64,000 nt of DNA from Eubacteriaceae bacterium (GTDB taxonomy: Bacteria; Bacillota; Clostridia; Eubacteriales; Eubacteriaceae): contig JAENWK010000002.1 of the NCBI GenBank assembly GCA_016650045.1, positions 1 to 64,000 on the forward strand, written 5' to 3'. The notes beneath the pieces are model-generated. The model had not been told where the DNA came from and ran no database searches. It was given only the letters and a program-made list of their open reading frames with translations. Made by a program: the position numbers and the translations under genes. The first letter of the stretch is position 1. Each line of letters begins with the position of its first letter. This document shows, one piece after another, positions 30,264 to 39,999 of this stretch.

Positions 30264-30288
30264 GCATTAAGTAAATAACACATTTATT

Positions 30289-30328
30289 GAGCAGGAAAAA
30301 CCGTAAGGTTGATCCTGCTCTTTTTTTT
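30289..30328 (+). terminator. Terminator after the two-component system
   Basis: GAGCAGGA...TCCTGCTC TTTTTTTT. Confidence 0.85.
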
Positions 30329-30342
30329 GCAAGCGTTTAAAA
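30327..30342. promoter_or_regulatory. cre-like (CcpA) site upstream of the pdu operon
   Basis: TTGCAAGCGTTTAAAA versus WTGNAANCGNWNNCWW, one mismatch. Confidence 0.35.
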
Positions 30343-30556
30343 TCAACGAAAATAGGTAATAATGTAAGCATTTGACAAAATATTCCCCTTGATTTCAGAG
30401 AGTAGAAGAAAAAAACAACAGAGACAAGATGTTTTTATACTTAACACTAAAAATTCGCAATAATTTTATAAGAACAGCACAAGTAATTACCAGTGGGTTT
30501 GCATTAGAATGTAGTTAGTTCAGTAATAAAATCTTGAAATAAGGAGGATTGAGCTT

Positions 30557-30832
30557 ATGACAAATGAAGCTTTAGGTATGATTGAAACCAAAGGATTAGT
30601 TGCAGCGATTGAAGCAGCTGACGCAATGGTTAAATCAGCAAATGTATCATTAATGGGCTACGAAAAAATCGGTTCTGGATTAGTAACTGTAATGGTTCGT
30701 GGTGATGTTGGAGCAGTTAAAGCTGCTGTTGATGCAGGAGCTGCTGCAGCTGATAAAGTTGGACAAGTTGTTTCAGTACACGTGATCCCAAGACCACATG
30801 GCGATGTGGAGAAAATTTTACCAAGTTTATAA
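30557..30832 (+). CDS. pduA: BMC shell hexamer protein PduA
   Basis: [58 protein letters not shown]. Confidence 0.93.
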   Translation: MTNEALGMIETKGLVAAIEAADAMVKSANVSLMGYEKIGSGLVTVMVRGDVGAVKAAVDAGAAAADKVGQVVSVHVIPRPHGDVEKILPSL

Positions 30833-30858
30833 TATTATAATTACGGAGGTGTAAATTA

Positions 30859-31644
30859 ATGAAAGATGATTTAATGAACAAATTGATGGAAGAAGTTATG
30901 AAGAAAATGAGTGAAGTTGAAGAAAAAGGCACAGTGGCAGCGGCTACTGGTGTTTGTGGTTTAACTGAATTCGTCGGAACAGCTGTTGGAAATACCATCG
31001 GCTTTGTGATTGCAAACGTGGACAAATCTTTACATGAAGCTATGAAAATTGATCCTAAATACAGATCTATCGGTATTCTTTCCGGTAGAACGGGTGCGGG
31101 TCCTCAGATTTTTGCTGCTGATGAAGCAGTTAAAGCGACCAATTGTGAAGTTGTAACAGTTGAATTATCAAGAGATACTGAAGGTGGCGCTGGTCATGGT
31201 TCTTTAATTATCTTTGGCGCAGAAGATGTTTCTGATGCTAAAAGAGCTGTTGAAGTTGCCTTAAATGACTTAAACAGAACTTTCGGTGATGTATATGCTA
31301 ACGCTTCCGGACATTTAGAATTTCAATATACTGCAAGAGCAAGCTTTGCTTGTAATTTTGCCCTAGGCGCTCCCATCGGAAAAGCTTTCGGTATCGTTGT
31401 TGGCGCTCCAGCTGGTATTGGCGTGTTAATGGCTGATGCATCTTTAAAAGCTGCTAATGTGGAACTTGTGGGTTACGCTTCACCTGATAATGGTGGAACC
31501 AAATTTTCCAATGAGTCCATGATCTTCATTACTGGTGATGCTGGTGCTGTTCGTCAAGCCGTTTATGCTGCTCGTGAAGTAGGTAAACAAGCTCTGGAAG
31601 CTCTCGGCGGCCCATGCCCATCTGTTACAACTCCTTATATTTAA
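30859..31644 (+). CDS. pduB: BMC trimer shell protein PduB
   Basis: Tandem BMC domains; TEFVGTAVGNTIGFVIANVD; N-terminal helix MKDDLMNKLMEEVMKKM. Confidence 0.93.
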   Translation: MKDDLMNKLMEEVMKKMSEVEEKGTVAAATGVCGLTEFVGTAVGNTIGFVIANVDKSLHEAMKIDPKYRSIGILSGRTGAGPQIFAADEAVKATNCEVVTVELSRDTEGGAGHGSLIIFGAEDVSDAKRAVEVALNDLNRTFGDVYANASGHLEFQYTARASFACNFALGAPIGKAFGIVVGAPAGIGVLMADASLKAANVELVGYASPDNGGTKFSNESMIFITGDAGAVRQAVYAAREVGKQALEALGGPCPSVTTPYI

Positions 31645-31680
31645 GTAGCTGTTTGTTAGTTTTCTAAGAAAGAAGGAGGA

Positions 31681-33351
31681 ATGATGACTATGAAGTCAAA
31701 AAGATTTGAAGCTTTAGCAGCTCGCCCTGTAAACCAGGATGGTTTTGTTAAAGAGTGGCCAGAAGTTGGTTTGATCGCTATGAATAGCCCTGGGGATCCT
31801 GTTCCAAGTTTGGTTATTAAAGATGGCATTGTTGTTGAATTAGATGGAAAAGCAAGAAAAGATTTCGATATGTTGGATCTTTTTATTGCTAATTACGCAA
31901 TTCGTTTAGAAAAAGCAGAACAATATATGAAGATGGATTCTTTAGAAATTGCTCGTATGCTTTGTGATATAAATGTAGGTCGTGCAGAAGTTGTTGATGT
32001 TACCACATCAATCACACCTGCAAAAATTACAGAAGTTTTAGGAAAAATGACGGTTCTCGAAATGATGATGTCGATGACAAAAATGAGAGCAAGAGAAATT
32101 CCTTCAAATCAATGTCATGTTACCAACGTAAAAGATAACATGGTTCAAATCGCTGCAGATGCGGCAGAAGCTGCTCTTCGTGGATTTGATGAACAAGAAA
32201 CTACGGTTGGGATCGTTCGTTACGCACCATTTAACGCACTTGCCATCATGGTCGGTTCAAACTCTGCTAGGCCTGGTGTTTTAACACAATGTGCAGTTGA
32301 AGAAGCTACCGAATTAAACCTTGGTATGAGAGGTTACACCGCTTACGCTGAAACTATTTCTGTATACGGTACAGAACAAGTATTCATGGATGGTGATGAT
32401 ACGCCATGGTCTAAAGCTTTCCTGGCTTCCTGTTATGCTTCACGTGGTCTTAAAATGCGATTCACCTCTGGAACTGGCTCAGAAGTGCAAATGGGCTATT
32501 CAGAAGGTAAATCAATGCTTTATCTTGAATCAAGATGTCTGTATGTTACCAAAGGCGCTGGCGTTCAAGGAACTCAGAATGGTTCTGTAAGCTGTATTGG
32601 TGTACCTGCCGGTGTACCAGGCGGTATTCGTGCAGTTCTTGCTGAAAACTTAATTGGTGCCTGTCTTGACCTTGAAGTTGCTTCAAGTAATGACCAAACC
32701 TTTACACATTCAGATTTAAGAAGAGTTGCTCGTTCATTAATGCAAATGGTTCCAGGAACTGACTTTATCTGTTCTGGTTATGGTGCTGTTCCTAATTATG
32801 ATAATATGTTTGCAGGCTCTAACTGGGATGCAGAAGATTTTGATGATTGGAATGTTATCCAACGTGACCTTAAAATTGATGGTGGCTTAAATCCTATTAC
32901 TGAAGAAGCTGGAGTTGCGGCTCGTGCCAAAGGCGCTCGCGCTATCCAGGCAATCTTTAAAGAATTAGGTTTACCAGAAATTACTGATAAAGAAGTTGAA
33001 GCCGCAACTTATGCTCATGGCTCAAAAGATATGCCTGACCGTGATGTTGTTGCTGACCTTAAAGCGGCAGAAGACATGGTTGCTCGTGGAGTTACTGGTG
33101 TGGATTTTGTTAAAGCCCTTGATAGAGCTGGATTTAGCGATGTGGCTGCCAGTATATTTGGTTTATTGAAACAACGTGTTTCTGGTGACTACTTACATAC
33201 ATCAGCTATTTTAACAGCTGACTTTAAAGTTATCAGTGCAGTCAATTACAAAAACCGCTATACAGGACCACAAACTGGTTATGTGATTAGCGATGAAAGA
33301 TGGGAACAAATTAAAAATATCCCAGCTGAAATCGATCCAGCAAACTATTAA
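31681..33351 (+). CDS. pduC: B12-dependent propanediol/glycerol dehydratase large subunit
   Basis: KSKRFEALAARPVNQDGFVKEWPEVGLIAMNSPGDPVPS. Confidence 0.96.
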   Translation: MMTMKSKRFEALAARPVNQDGFVKEWPEVGLIAMNSPGDPVPSLVIKDGIVVELDGKARKDFDMLDLFIANYAIRLEKAEQYMKMDSLEIARMLCDINVGRAEVVDVTTSITPAKITEVLGKMTVLEMMMSMTKMRAREIPSNQCHVTNVKDNMVQIAADAAEAALRGFDEQETTVGIVRYAPFNALAIMVGSNSARPGVLTQCAVEEATELNLGMRGYTAYAETISVYGTEQVFMDGDDTPWSKAFLASCYASRGLKMRFTSGTGSEVQMGYSEGKSMLYLESRCLYVTKGAGVQGTQNGSVSCIGVPAGVPGGIRAVLAENLIGACLDLEVASSNDQTFTHSDLRRVARSLMQMVPGTDFICSGYGAVPNYDNMFAGSNWDAEDFDDWNVIQRDLKIDGGLNPITEEAGVAARAKGARAIQAIFKELGLPEITDKEVEAATYAHGSKDMPDRDVVADLKAAEDMVARGVTGVDFVKALDRAGFSDVAASIFGLLKQRVSGDYLHTSAILTADFKVISAVNYKNRYTGPQTGYVISDERWEQIKNIPAEIDPANY

Positions 33352-33369
33352 GAAAGGGGTGTAGGAAGA

Positions 33370-34032
33370 ATGGCTATTAATGAACAAATGTTAAAAAGCA
33401 TTATTGAAGATGTTTTAAGAGAAATGACCGGTGCTACTCCAACTGCTCCAAGTGCTCCAAGTGCTTCTAAAGCAGCTGCAGCAAGTGGCGTTAAGCTAAC
33501 TGCTATTGGCGATGCAAAACAAGGAACAGCCAGTGATGAAGTAATCATCGCTTTAGCTCCTGCTTTTGCTGAATCCCAAACAGAAACAATTACTGGAATT
33601 CCTCATGATAAAGTTCTTAAAGAACTTATTGCCGGAATCGAAGAAGAAGGCATGAAAGCTCGTGTTATCAAAATTTACAGAACTTCTGATGTTGCTTTCT
33701 GTGGTCATGATGCCGCTCAATTGAGTGGATCTGGTATTGCCATTGGCATACAATCAAAAGGAACCTGTCTGATTCATCAAAAAGACTTATTCCCACTTAG
33801 TAACCTTGAGTTATTCTCACAGGCACCATTGATCGATTTAGAAACATATCGAGCAATCGGAAAAAATGCTGCCAAATATGCAAAAGGCGAAAGTCCAAAC
33901 CCAGTTCCTGTAAAGAATGATCAAATGGCTCGTCCGAAATATCAGGCTTTTGCAGCGTTATTACATATTAAAGAAACACAACATGTTGTTCCTGGTCAAA
34001 AACCAGTTGAACAACGAGTTGATTTTATTTAG
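33370..34032 (+). CDS. pduD: Diol dehydratase medium subunit
   Basis: N-terminal helix [19 protein letters not shown]; dehydratase medium-subunit sequence ([31 protein letters not shown]). Confidence 0.94.
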   Translation: MAINEQMLKSIIEDVLREMTGATPTAPSAPSASKAAAASGVKLTAIGDAKQGTASDEVIIALAPAFAESQTETITGIPHDKVLKELIAGIEEEGMKARVIKIYRTSDVAFCGHDAAQLSGSGIAIGIQSKGTCLIHQKDLFPLSNLELFSQAPLIDLETYRAIGKNAAKYAKGESPNPVPVKNDQMARPKYQAFAALLHIKETQHVVPGQKPVEQRVDFI

Positions 34033-34048
34033 GCGGAGGTGAAATAGA

Positions 34049-34549
34049 ATGACACAAGAACAAATGTTAGAACAAATTGTTAAACAGGTTATGAGTTCTA
34101 TGGGTACTGTTGCAGCTTCTGCTCCTTCTGGTTCAAAATTAACAGACGCCGATTATCCAATCGGTGAAAAACGACCAGAACTACTTAAAACACCTACAGG
34201 CATTCCATTTTCAGAACTTACAGTAGAAAAAATGATTGCCGGTGAACTCGGTACTGATGATATGAGAATCACTCCTGAAACGTTAGAATTACAAGCACAG
34301 GTTGCAGAATCCGTTAAACGTGATGCTTTTGCAAGAAACCTGAGAAGAGCCGCTGAACTTATTGCTGTTCCAGATGCTCGTTTGCTTGAAATCTATAACT
34401 TATTAAGACCATACCGATGTACAAAAGCAGAATTATACGCAATTGCTGACGAACTCGAAAACAAATACGGTGCAAAAGTTAACGCCGCATTCGTAAAAGA
34501 AGCAGCGGATGTTTATGAAGTAAGAAAACGACTTAAAGGCAACAATTAA
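34049..34549 (+). CDS. pduE: Diol dehydratase small subunit
   Basis: DYPIGEKRPELLKTPTGIPFSELTVEKMIAGELGTDDMRITPETLELQAQVAE. Confidence 0.94.
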   Translation: MTQEQMLEQIVKQVMSSMGTVAASAPSGSKLTDADYPIGEKRPELLKTPTGIPFSELTVEKMIAGELGTDDMRITPETLELQAQVAESVKRDAFARNLRRAAELIAVPDARLLEIYNLLRPYRCTKAELYAIADELENKYGAKVNAAFVKEAADVYEVRKRLKGNN

Positions 34550-34566
34550 TTCATAATTCTCGGATT

Positions 34567-36405
34567 ATGTTTTTGGAGGAATACAATATGATCATTGCGG
34601 GAATTGATATTGGAAATGCAACGACTGAAACTGCTGTTGCACGTGTTACGAATCAAGAAAACCCAGAGTTCCTTTCCAGTGGCATTTATAATACCAGTGG
34701 AATTAAAGGGACGCGTCAAAATATTCATGGAATTTTCGCCTCCTTAAAATTAGCCCTTGAAAAAGCTCATTTGACTGTAGAAGATGTTGATTTAATCCGG
34801 ATCAATGAAGCTGCTCCTGTTATTGGGGATGTGGCTATGGAAACAATCACTGAAACAATTATTACAGAATCAACTATGATCGGCCACAATCCCTCTACAC
34901 CAGGGGGGTTGGGGATCGGCGTGGGTGTTACTGTAGAAATAAGGGATATTCATAGTGTGGAAAAAGGAGCATCTATAATCGTCATAATTCCTAGAGAAGT
35001 CGATTTCGAAGAATCTTCCCACATTATTAATGTTGCTGTAAAAAACGGTATATTTATTAATGGAGCCATTGTCCAACGTGATGATGGCGTTTTAATTAAT
35101 AACCGTTTAGACAAAAAAATCCCGATTGTTGATGAAGTTTCTCTTATTGAGAAGGTGCCATTAAACATGAGAGCCGCCATTGAGGTGGCTGCTCCAGGTT
35201 CCGTAGTTGAAGAACTATCGAACCCATACGGGATTGCAACTGTTTTTGATTTGACTTCTGATGAAACAAAGCTTGTGGTTCCAATATCACGAGCTCTCAT
35301 TGGAAATCGCTCAGCTGTTATTATCAAAACACCAGCAGGAGACGTTAAAGAACGTAAAATCCCCGCCGGTAAAATCGTTATTCAAGGTGCTACTAAAAAG
35401 GCCGAGATCAACGTTGATGATGGTGCTGAAAAAATCATGGAAGCGATTCGTTCCGTTGCTCCTGTAGAAGATATTAAAGGTGAACCCGGTACAAATGCCG
35501 GAGGAATGCTGGAAAAGGTGCGACAGGTTATGTCAAACCTGACTGAACAGCTTCCCGCCACCATTAAAATTCAAGATTTGCTGGCCGTTGATACTTTTGT
35601 TCCCCAAGTTGTAAAAGGCGGGATGGCAGAAGAATTTTCCATGGAAAATGCCGTCGGCATTGCAGCCATGGTTAAGGCTGATAGATTGCAAATGAATATG
35701 ATTGCAGAAGAGCTTGAGCGGGAGTTAGGCGTTAAAGTCGAAGTGGGCGGTGTCGAAGCAAATATGGCAGTCCACGGCGCATTAACAACTCCAGGCAGTA
35801 ACAAACCACTGGCAATCATCGATATGGGTGCTGGATCTACAGATGCAGCGATAATAAATAGGGCAGGCGAAATTAAATCAATCCATTTAGCAGGTGCCGG
35901 TAATATGGTTACAATGTTGATTGGATCCGAATTAGGATTTGAAGATATGAGCTTAGCAGAGGATATAAAGAAATATCCATTGGCAAAGGTAGAGAGTTTA
36001 TTCCATATTCGTCATGAAGATGGAACTGTTCAATTTTTTGATAAGCCTCTTGATCCGCAAATATTTGCCCGGGTAGTTATTTTAACGCCTAATCGAATGG
36101 TTCCGATTCCAGGTAATTTTTCCTTGGAACGTATTAAAACTGTTCGTCGCGAAGCAAAAACAAAAGTGTTTGTTGTCAATGCAATTCGCTCTCTGGAACG
36201 GGTTAGCCCAACCGGAAACTGTCGGGACATTGAATTTGTAACCTTGGTGGGAGGCTCAGCTTTAGATTTTGAGATTCCACAATTGGTAACACATGCACTG
36301 TCACAGTACAGCATTGTTGCAGGACGTGCGAACATCAGAGGAGTGGAGGGTCCACGTAACGCAGTAGCCACTGGATTAGTATTAGCATACGGAGAAGGTG
36401 AATAA
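34567..36405 (+). CDS. pduG: Diol dehydratase reactivase large subunit
   Basis: IIAGIDIGNATTETAVARV; position after pduCDE; start probably ATG 34588. Confidence 0.94.
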   Translation: MFLEEYNMIIAGIDIGNATTETAVARVTNQENPEFLSSGIYNTSGIKGTRQNIHGIFASLKLALEKAHLTVEDVDLIRINEAAPVIGDVAMETITETIITESTMIGHNPSTPGGLGIGVGVTVEIRDIHSVEKGASIIVIIPREVDFEESSHIINVAVKNGIFINGAIVQRDDGVLINNRLDKKIPIVDEVSLIEKVPLNMRAAIEVAAPGSVVEELSNPYGIATVFDLTSDETKLVVPISRALIGNRSAVIIKTPAGDVKERKIPAGKIVIQGATKKAEINVDDGAEKIMEAIRSVAPVEDIKGEPGTNAGGMLEKVRQVMSNLTEQLPATIKIQDLLAVDTFVPQVVKGGMAEEFSMENAVGIAAMVKADRLQMNMIAEELERELGVKVEVGGVEANMAVHGALTTPGSNKPLAIIDMGAGSTDAAIINRAGEIKSIHLAGAGNMVTMLIGSELGFEDMSLAEDIKKYPLAKVESLFHIRHEDGTVQFFDKPLDPQIFARVVILTPNRMVPIPGNFSLERIKTVRREAKTKVFVVNAIRSLERVSPTGNCRDIEFVTLVGGSALDFEIPQLVTHALSQYSIVAGRANIRGVEGPRNAVATGLVLAYGEGE

Positions 36406-36781
36406 AATGCGAATGGACTATGATGCTCCAAGACCAGAAATAAAAGTGATTCACAATAAACAGATGACGTGTCAAAAAGTTATCGACGAAGTATTACGCG
36501 GCATTGAAGAAGAGGGTTTACCCTACTCCGTTGAACAAAGCGAAGAAACAAATCCCGTTGAGCTTGCTTTTAGAGGGGCAGAATTATCACATCTCGGTGT
36601 TGGTATTGGAATAACAGATAATGAGGTTGTTTTACACTTTATCAAGTTAAAAGAAGACCAGCCATTGTTTAAAATACCGACCTACAGTGATGAATCAACA
36701 CTTCGAGCCATTGGGTGTAATGCCGCTCGACTTGTAAAACGGATGCCATTTAAAAATCTTGATAATACAGAACTGTCTTAA
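36398..36781 (+). CDS. pduH: Diol dehydratase reactivase small subunit
   Basis: Position after pduG; EVLRGIEEEGLPYSVEQSEE...ARLVKRMPFK. Confidence 0.85.
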   Translation: MNKMRMDYDAPRPEIKVIHNKQMTCQKVIDEVLRGIEEEGLPYSVEQSEETNPVELAFRGAELSHLGVGIGITDNEVVLHFIKLKEDQPLFKIPTYSDESTLRAIGCNAARLVKRMPFKNLDNTELS

Positions 36782-36793
36782 GGAGGGGTTAAT

Positions 36794-37288
36794 TTGAATA
36801 GAGGAGAGGCATTAGGCTTAATCGAAGCTATCGGGTTAGCCACGGCTATTGAGGCAGCGGATGCGGCGGTTAAGTCAGCAAATGTAAGACTCATTGGTTA
36901 CGAAGTTTGTAAAGGTGATGGGATGTCAACGATTAAAGTGGTTGGAGATGTGGGTGCCGTTAAGGCTGCCGTTGAAGCTGCCACAGCTGCCTGTGCTAAA
37001 GGTCGCGGTGTTTGGGGAACTAAAGTGATTGCCCGACCCAGTGAAGAAATTGAAAAATTAATTTACAACAGTCAGACGGTTGGTTATACACCACCGGAGG
37101 AAACCAGGGCAGAAATACAACTTGAAGTTCATGAAAATATGCCAAAAGTGGATGTTGAGCAACAAAAAGCTGTGTTCAAGAAGAGACAAAAGAAAAGTTC
37201 TAAATTAACATTAAAAATGATGCGAAAAAAGATGCCAAAGAAGCGGTTATTAATTTCGAAACTTAAAAAAGCGAGAAAGAAAAAATAA
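36794..37288 (+). CDS. pduK: BMC shell hexamer protein with basic C-terminal extension (PduK-like)
   Basis: GLATAIEAADAAVKSANVRLIGYE BMC domain followed by an approx. 70-aa tail ending in poly-Lys. Confidence 0.8.
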   Translation: MNRGEALGLIEAIGLATAIEAADAAVKSANVRLIGYEVCKGDGMSTIKVVGDVGAVKAAVEAATAACAKGRGVWGTKVIARPSEEIEKLIYNSQTVGYTPPEETRAEIQLEVHENMPKVDVEQQKAVFKKRQKKSSKLTLKMMRKKMPKKRLLISKLKKARKKK

Positions 37289-37344
37289 CAAATTGATTTT
37301 GGCTAATAAGATAGAAACGATCTTTTGAAGAAAAGGTGTAAAGT

Positions 37345-37998
37345 ATGAACGACGTTGAAAAAAAAGTAATTGAGGAAATCGTAATCAATACGGTTAAAAA
37401 ATTATTGGCAGCAAAAGATAGTCCGGACCGTGTGGTTTTAGGAATATCAAATAAGCATATGCACCTGACTCAAGAAGACATTGAAACTCTTTTTGGAAAA
37501 GGACATACACTTACCAATAAGAAAGATTTAAAGCAACCGGGACAATATGCGGCGGAAGAAACCATTAAGGTCATCGGTCCAAAAGGCAATTTTGATCGAG
37601 TTCGGATATTAGGACCAGCCCGACCAGAAAGCCAAATTGAAATTTCATTAACCGATGCCAGATCCATTGGCATTAAAGCTCCCATATGCGAATCCGGTCA
37701 GTTAGAAGGAACTCCAGGAATTATTCTTGAAGGACCCTGCGGACGGGTAGAGCTTAAACAAGGAGTGATGGTCGCTCTCAGACATATTCATATGCCTTTG
37801 GATGTGGCACAAAAGCTGGGAATAAAGGATAAAGATTTTGTTTGTGTTGAAACCAGTGGCATACGGAAAACAATTTTCTGTAATGTGCTGGCTCGGGTAT
37901 CAGATGAATTTGATTTTGAGATGCATCTTGATACCGATGAAGCCAATGCCGCAGGACTAAAAAACAATGACTATTTAAAAATAATACCCAACAGGTGA
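37345..37998 (+). CDS. pduL: Phosphate propanoyltransferase PduL
   Basis: LGISNKHMHLTQEDIETLFG; VALRHIHMPLDVAQKLGI. Confidence 0.95.
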   Translation: MNDVEKKVIEEIVINTVKKLLAAKDSPDRVVLGISNKHMHLTQEDIETLFGKGHTLTNKKDLKQPGQYAAEETIKVIGPKGNFDRVRILGPARPESQIEISLTDARSIGIKAPICESGQLEGTPGIILEGPCGRVELKQGVMVALRHIHMPLDVAQKLGIKDKDFVCVETSGIRKTIFCNVLARVSDEFDFEMHLDTDEANAAGLKNNDYLKIIPNR

Positions 37999-38002
37999 AA
38001 AA

Positions 38003-38827
38003 ATGGATTGGAAATCTGGAAATGACGCAATTCTTGAGTTTGCAGAACTTATTCGTGAAAAGAAGGCCAATGTTTATTCAGGTAATCTGAAAGTAGGCGT
38101 GGATCTTGGGACTGCAAACATTGTTATCGCGGTAGTTGATGAAAATAATCGTCCAATTGCCGGAGTTACCCAGGGAGCGTCAGTTGTTCGAGACGGTATT
38201 GTCGTTGATTATATCGGAGCGAGTCAAATAGTACGAAATCTCAAACGTGAGGTCGAAGGCATCCTGGGAGTGGATTTATCTTACGCCAAGGCGGCAACAG
38301 CCATTCCTCCTGGTATTCTGGCGGGGAATACAAAGATCATCGCCAATGTTGTGGATTCAGCAGACTTCGTTGTAACAAACGTTGTGGATGAACCAACAGC
38401 AGCGGCCACAGTCCTCGGTATCCAAAATGGCGCCGTTGTGGATGTGGGTGGTGGAACCACTGGAATCAGTATTCTTAAAAATGGAGAAGTCGTCTTTTCC
38501 GCCGATGAAGCAACCGGTGGCACACATATGAGCCTGGTACTGGCAGGTCATTTTCATATTAGCTTTGAAGAAGCAGAAGAACTAAAAAAGAACGAAGCAC
38601 AAAGAAAAATATTTCCAATAATTAAACCGGTTGTACAGAAGATGGCATCAATTGTTAACCGATTTATTAGTGGATATGACGTTGGTGAAATTTATGTGGT
38701 TGGTGGGGCCTGTGTTTTTGATGATTTTGAAAAAATCTTTGAAGATGAAATTGGGATTAAAACTATTAAACCGGTCGAACCATTGTTGGTAACACCCCTA
38801 GGGATAGCCTTTAATTGTCAAAGGTAA
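38003..38827 (+). CDS. eutJ: EutJ-type actin/Hsp70-like protein
   Basis: KVGVDLGTANIVIAVVDENNRPIAG; GAVVDVGGGTTGISIL; EIYVVGGACVFDDF. Confidence 0.88.
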   Translation: MDWKSGNDAILEFAELIREKKANVYSGNLKVGVDLGTANIVIAVVDENNRPIAGVTQGASVVRDGIVVDYIGASQIVRNLKREVEGILGVDLSYAKAATAIPPGILAGNTKIIANVVDSADFVVTNVVDEPTAAATVLGIQNGAVVDVGGGTTGISILKNGEVVFSADEATGGTHMSLVLAGHFHISFEEAEELKKNEAQRKIFPIIKPVVQKMASIVNRFISGYDVGEIYVVGGACVFDDFEKIFEDEIGIKTIKPVEPLLVTPLGIAFNCQR

Positions 38828-38846
38828 AGAAATGTGGTGATATAAT

Positions 38847-39692
38847 TTGGGCATAAAAGGAATACTTGAAGAGAGCTTAATGGATATTCTTATTCAAAAA
38901 GTTGTTGAAGAAGTAATCAGGAGAATTAAAAATCAGCCGAAAAAAGCTGTTGTGCTCTTTACCGGAGCATCAATAGGTTTTAGACAGTCGATGGACTCAC
39001 TGTTGAAATTACATAAGGATGGTTGGCAATTAAAAGTTGTTCTTTCTGATGATGGCATGAAGGTACTAGATCCTGAAGCCATAAAAAAGGAATTAAACCT
39101 CGATGTAATCTATCACAGTGGCAACATCACAAGTCAAAGAGAATTATACATGAATGCGGACATGTTCATCATTGGGAGTATGAGTGTTAATACCGCTGCT
39201 AAACTAGCGGTGGGAATCACGGATACGGTGCTATTATCCCTTATTAATCATGGATTTATGGCAGGAACGCCTGTTGTGGCAGCCCAGGATGCCTGTAATC
39301 CGGATGATCCCAAAAGAGCAGAACTTGGAATGGGAAAAGCTCCCGAGAAGTATCGTCAAATGCTTCATGAAAACATAAAGGTGTTACATGATTTTGGAAT
39401 GCAATTAGTGAATGCCGAAGATTTGTATGAAACCTGCTCAGGCAATGTGCCGGTAAAAAGGGAAGTACAAAAAGTTGAGAAAATAAACGTTGCAGTCACA
39501 AAACAATCCGTTATGAATCCGGAAGTACCGGTAATTCAAGGCGAATGTGTGCTAAACAAAAAAATAATATCGCGAACAGACATTCTTAAAGTGCAGGGTG
39601 CAAAAGTAGTTAAAATTCCTGCTGATGCAATTATCACAGATTACGCTGTAGAAGCCATTCATTCGTTTGGACTACAGATCATAAGGATTTAA
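38847..39692 (+). CDS. BMC-associated flavoprotein-like protein; ATG at 38880 is an alternative start
   Basis: KKAVVLFTGASIGFRQSMDSLLKLHKDGWQLKVVLSDDGMKVL; ADMFIIGSMSVNTAAKLAVGITDTVLLSLINHGFMAGTPVVAAQDAC. Confidence 0.65.
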   Translation: MGIKGILEESLMDILIQKVVEEVIRRIKNQPKKAVVLFTGASIGFRQSMDSLLKLHKDGWQLKVVLSDDGMKVLDPEAIKKELNLDVIYHSGNITSQRELYMNADMFIIGSMSVNTAAKLAVGITDTVLLSLINHGFMAGTPVVAAQDACNPDDPKRAELGMGKAPEKYRQMLHENIKVLHDFGMQLVNAEDLYETCSGNVPVKREVQKVEKINVAVTKQSVMNPEVPVIQGECVLNKKIISRTDILKVQGAKVVKIPADAIITDYAVEAIHSFGLQIIRI

Positions 39693-39708
39693 CAAAGGCG
39701 GTGAGTTT

Positions 39709-39987
39709 ATGCAGTTAGCAAAAGTAGTCGGGAATGTAGTTTCAACCCAAAAAGATAAAAATCTGGTAGGGTGTAAACTGCTGATTATAAAAAAAATAGA
39801 TGAATATGGCGAATTTGAGAAATATTCAAGTTCCTCAACAGCAGTAGCTGTTGACTCGGTGGGAGCAGGCATTGGAGAAACGGTTATTGTAACCCAAGGG
39901 AGCAACGCTCGCTATGTTTACGGTGATAAAATGGCTCCGCTTGATATGACCATTGTTGGAATCGTTGATGAAATTCAAATCGTCTAG
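39709..39987 (+). CDS. pduN: BMC pentamer vertex protein (EutN/CcmL family, PduN)
   Basis: MQLAKVVGNVVSTQKDKNLVGCKLLII; DSVGAGIGETVIVTQGSNAR. Confidence 0.93.
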   Translation: MQLAKVVGNVVSTQKDKNLVGCKLLIIKKIDEYGEFEKYSSSSTAVAVDSVGAGIGETVIVTQGSNARYVYGDKMAPLDMTIVGIVDEIQIV

Positions 39988-39999
39988 TGAGGTGAAATA

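Noticed and set aside
30343-30556. Cobalamin riboswitch upstream of the B12-dependent pdu operon
   Set aside because: No GCCACTG B12-box or matching long structured leader found
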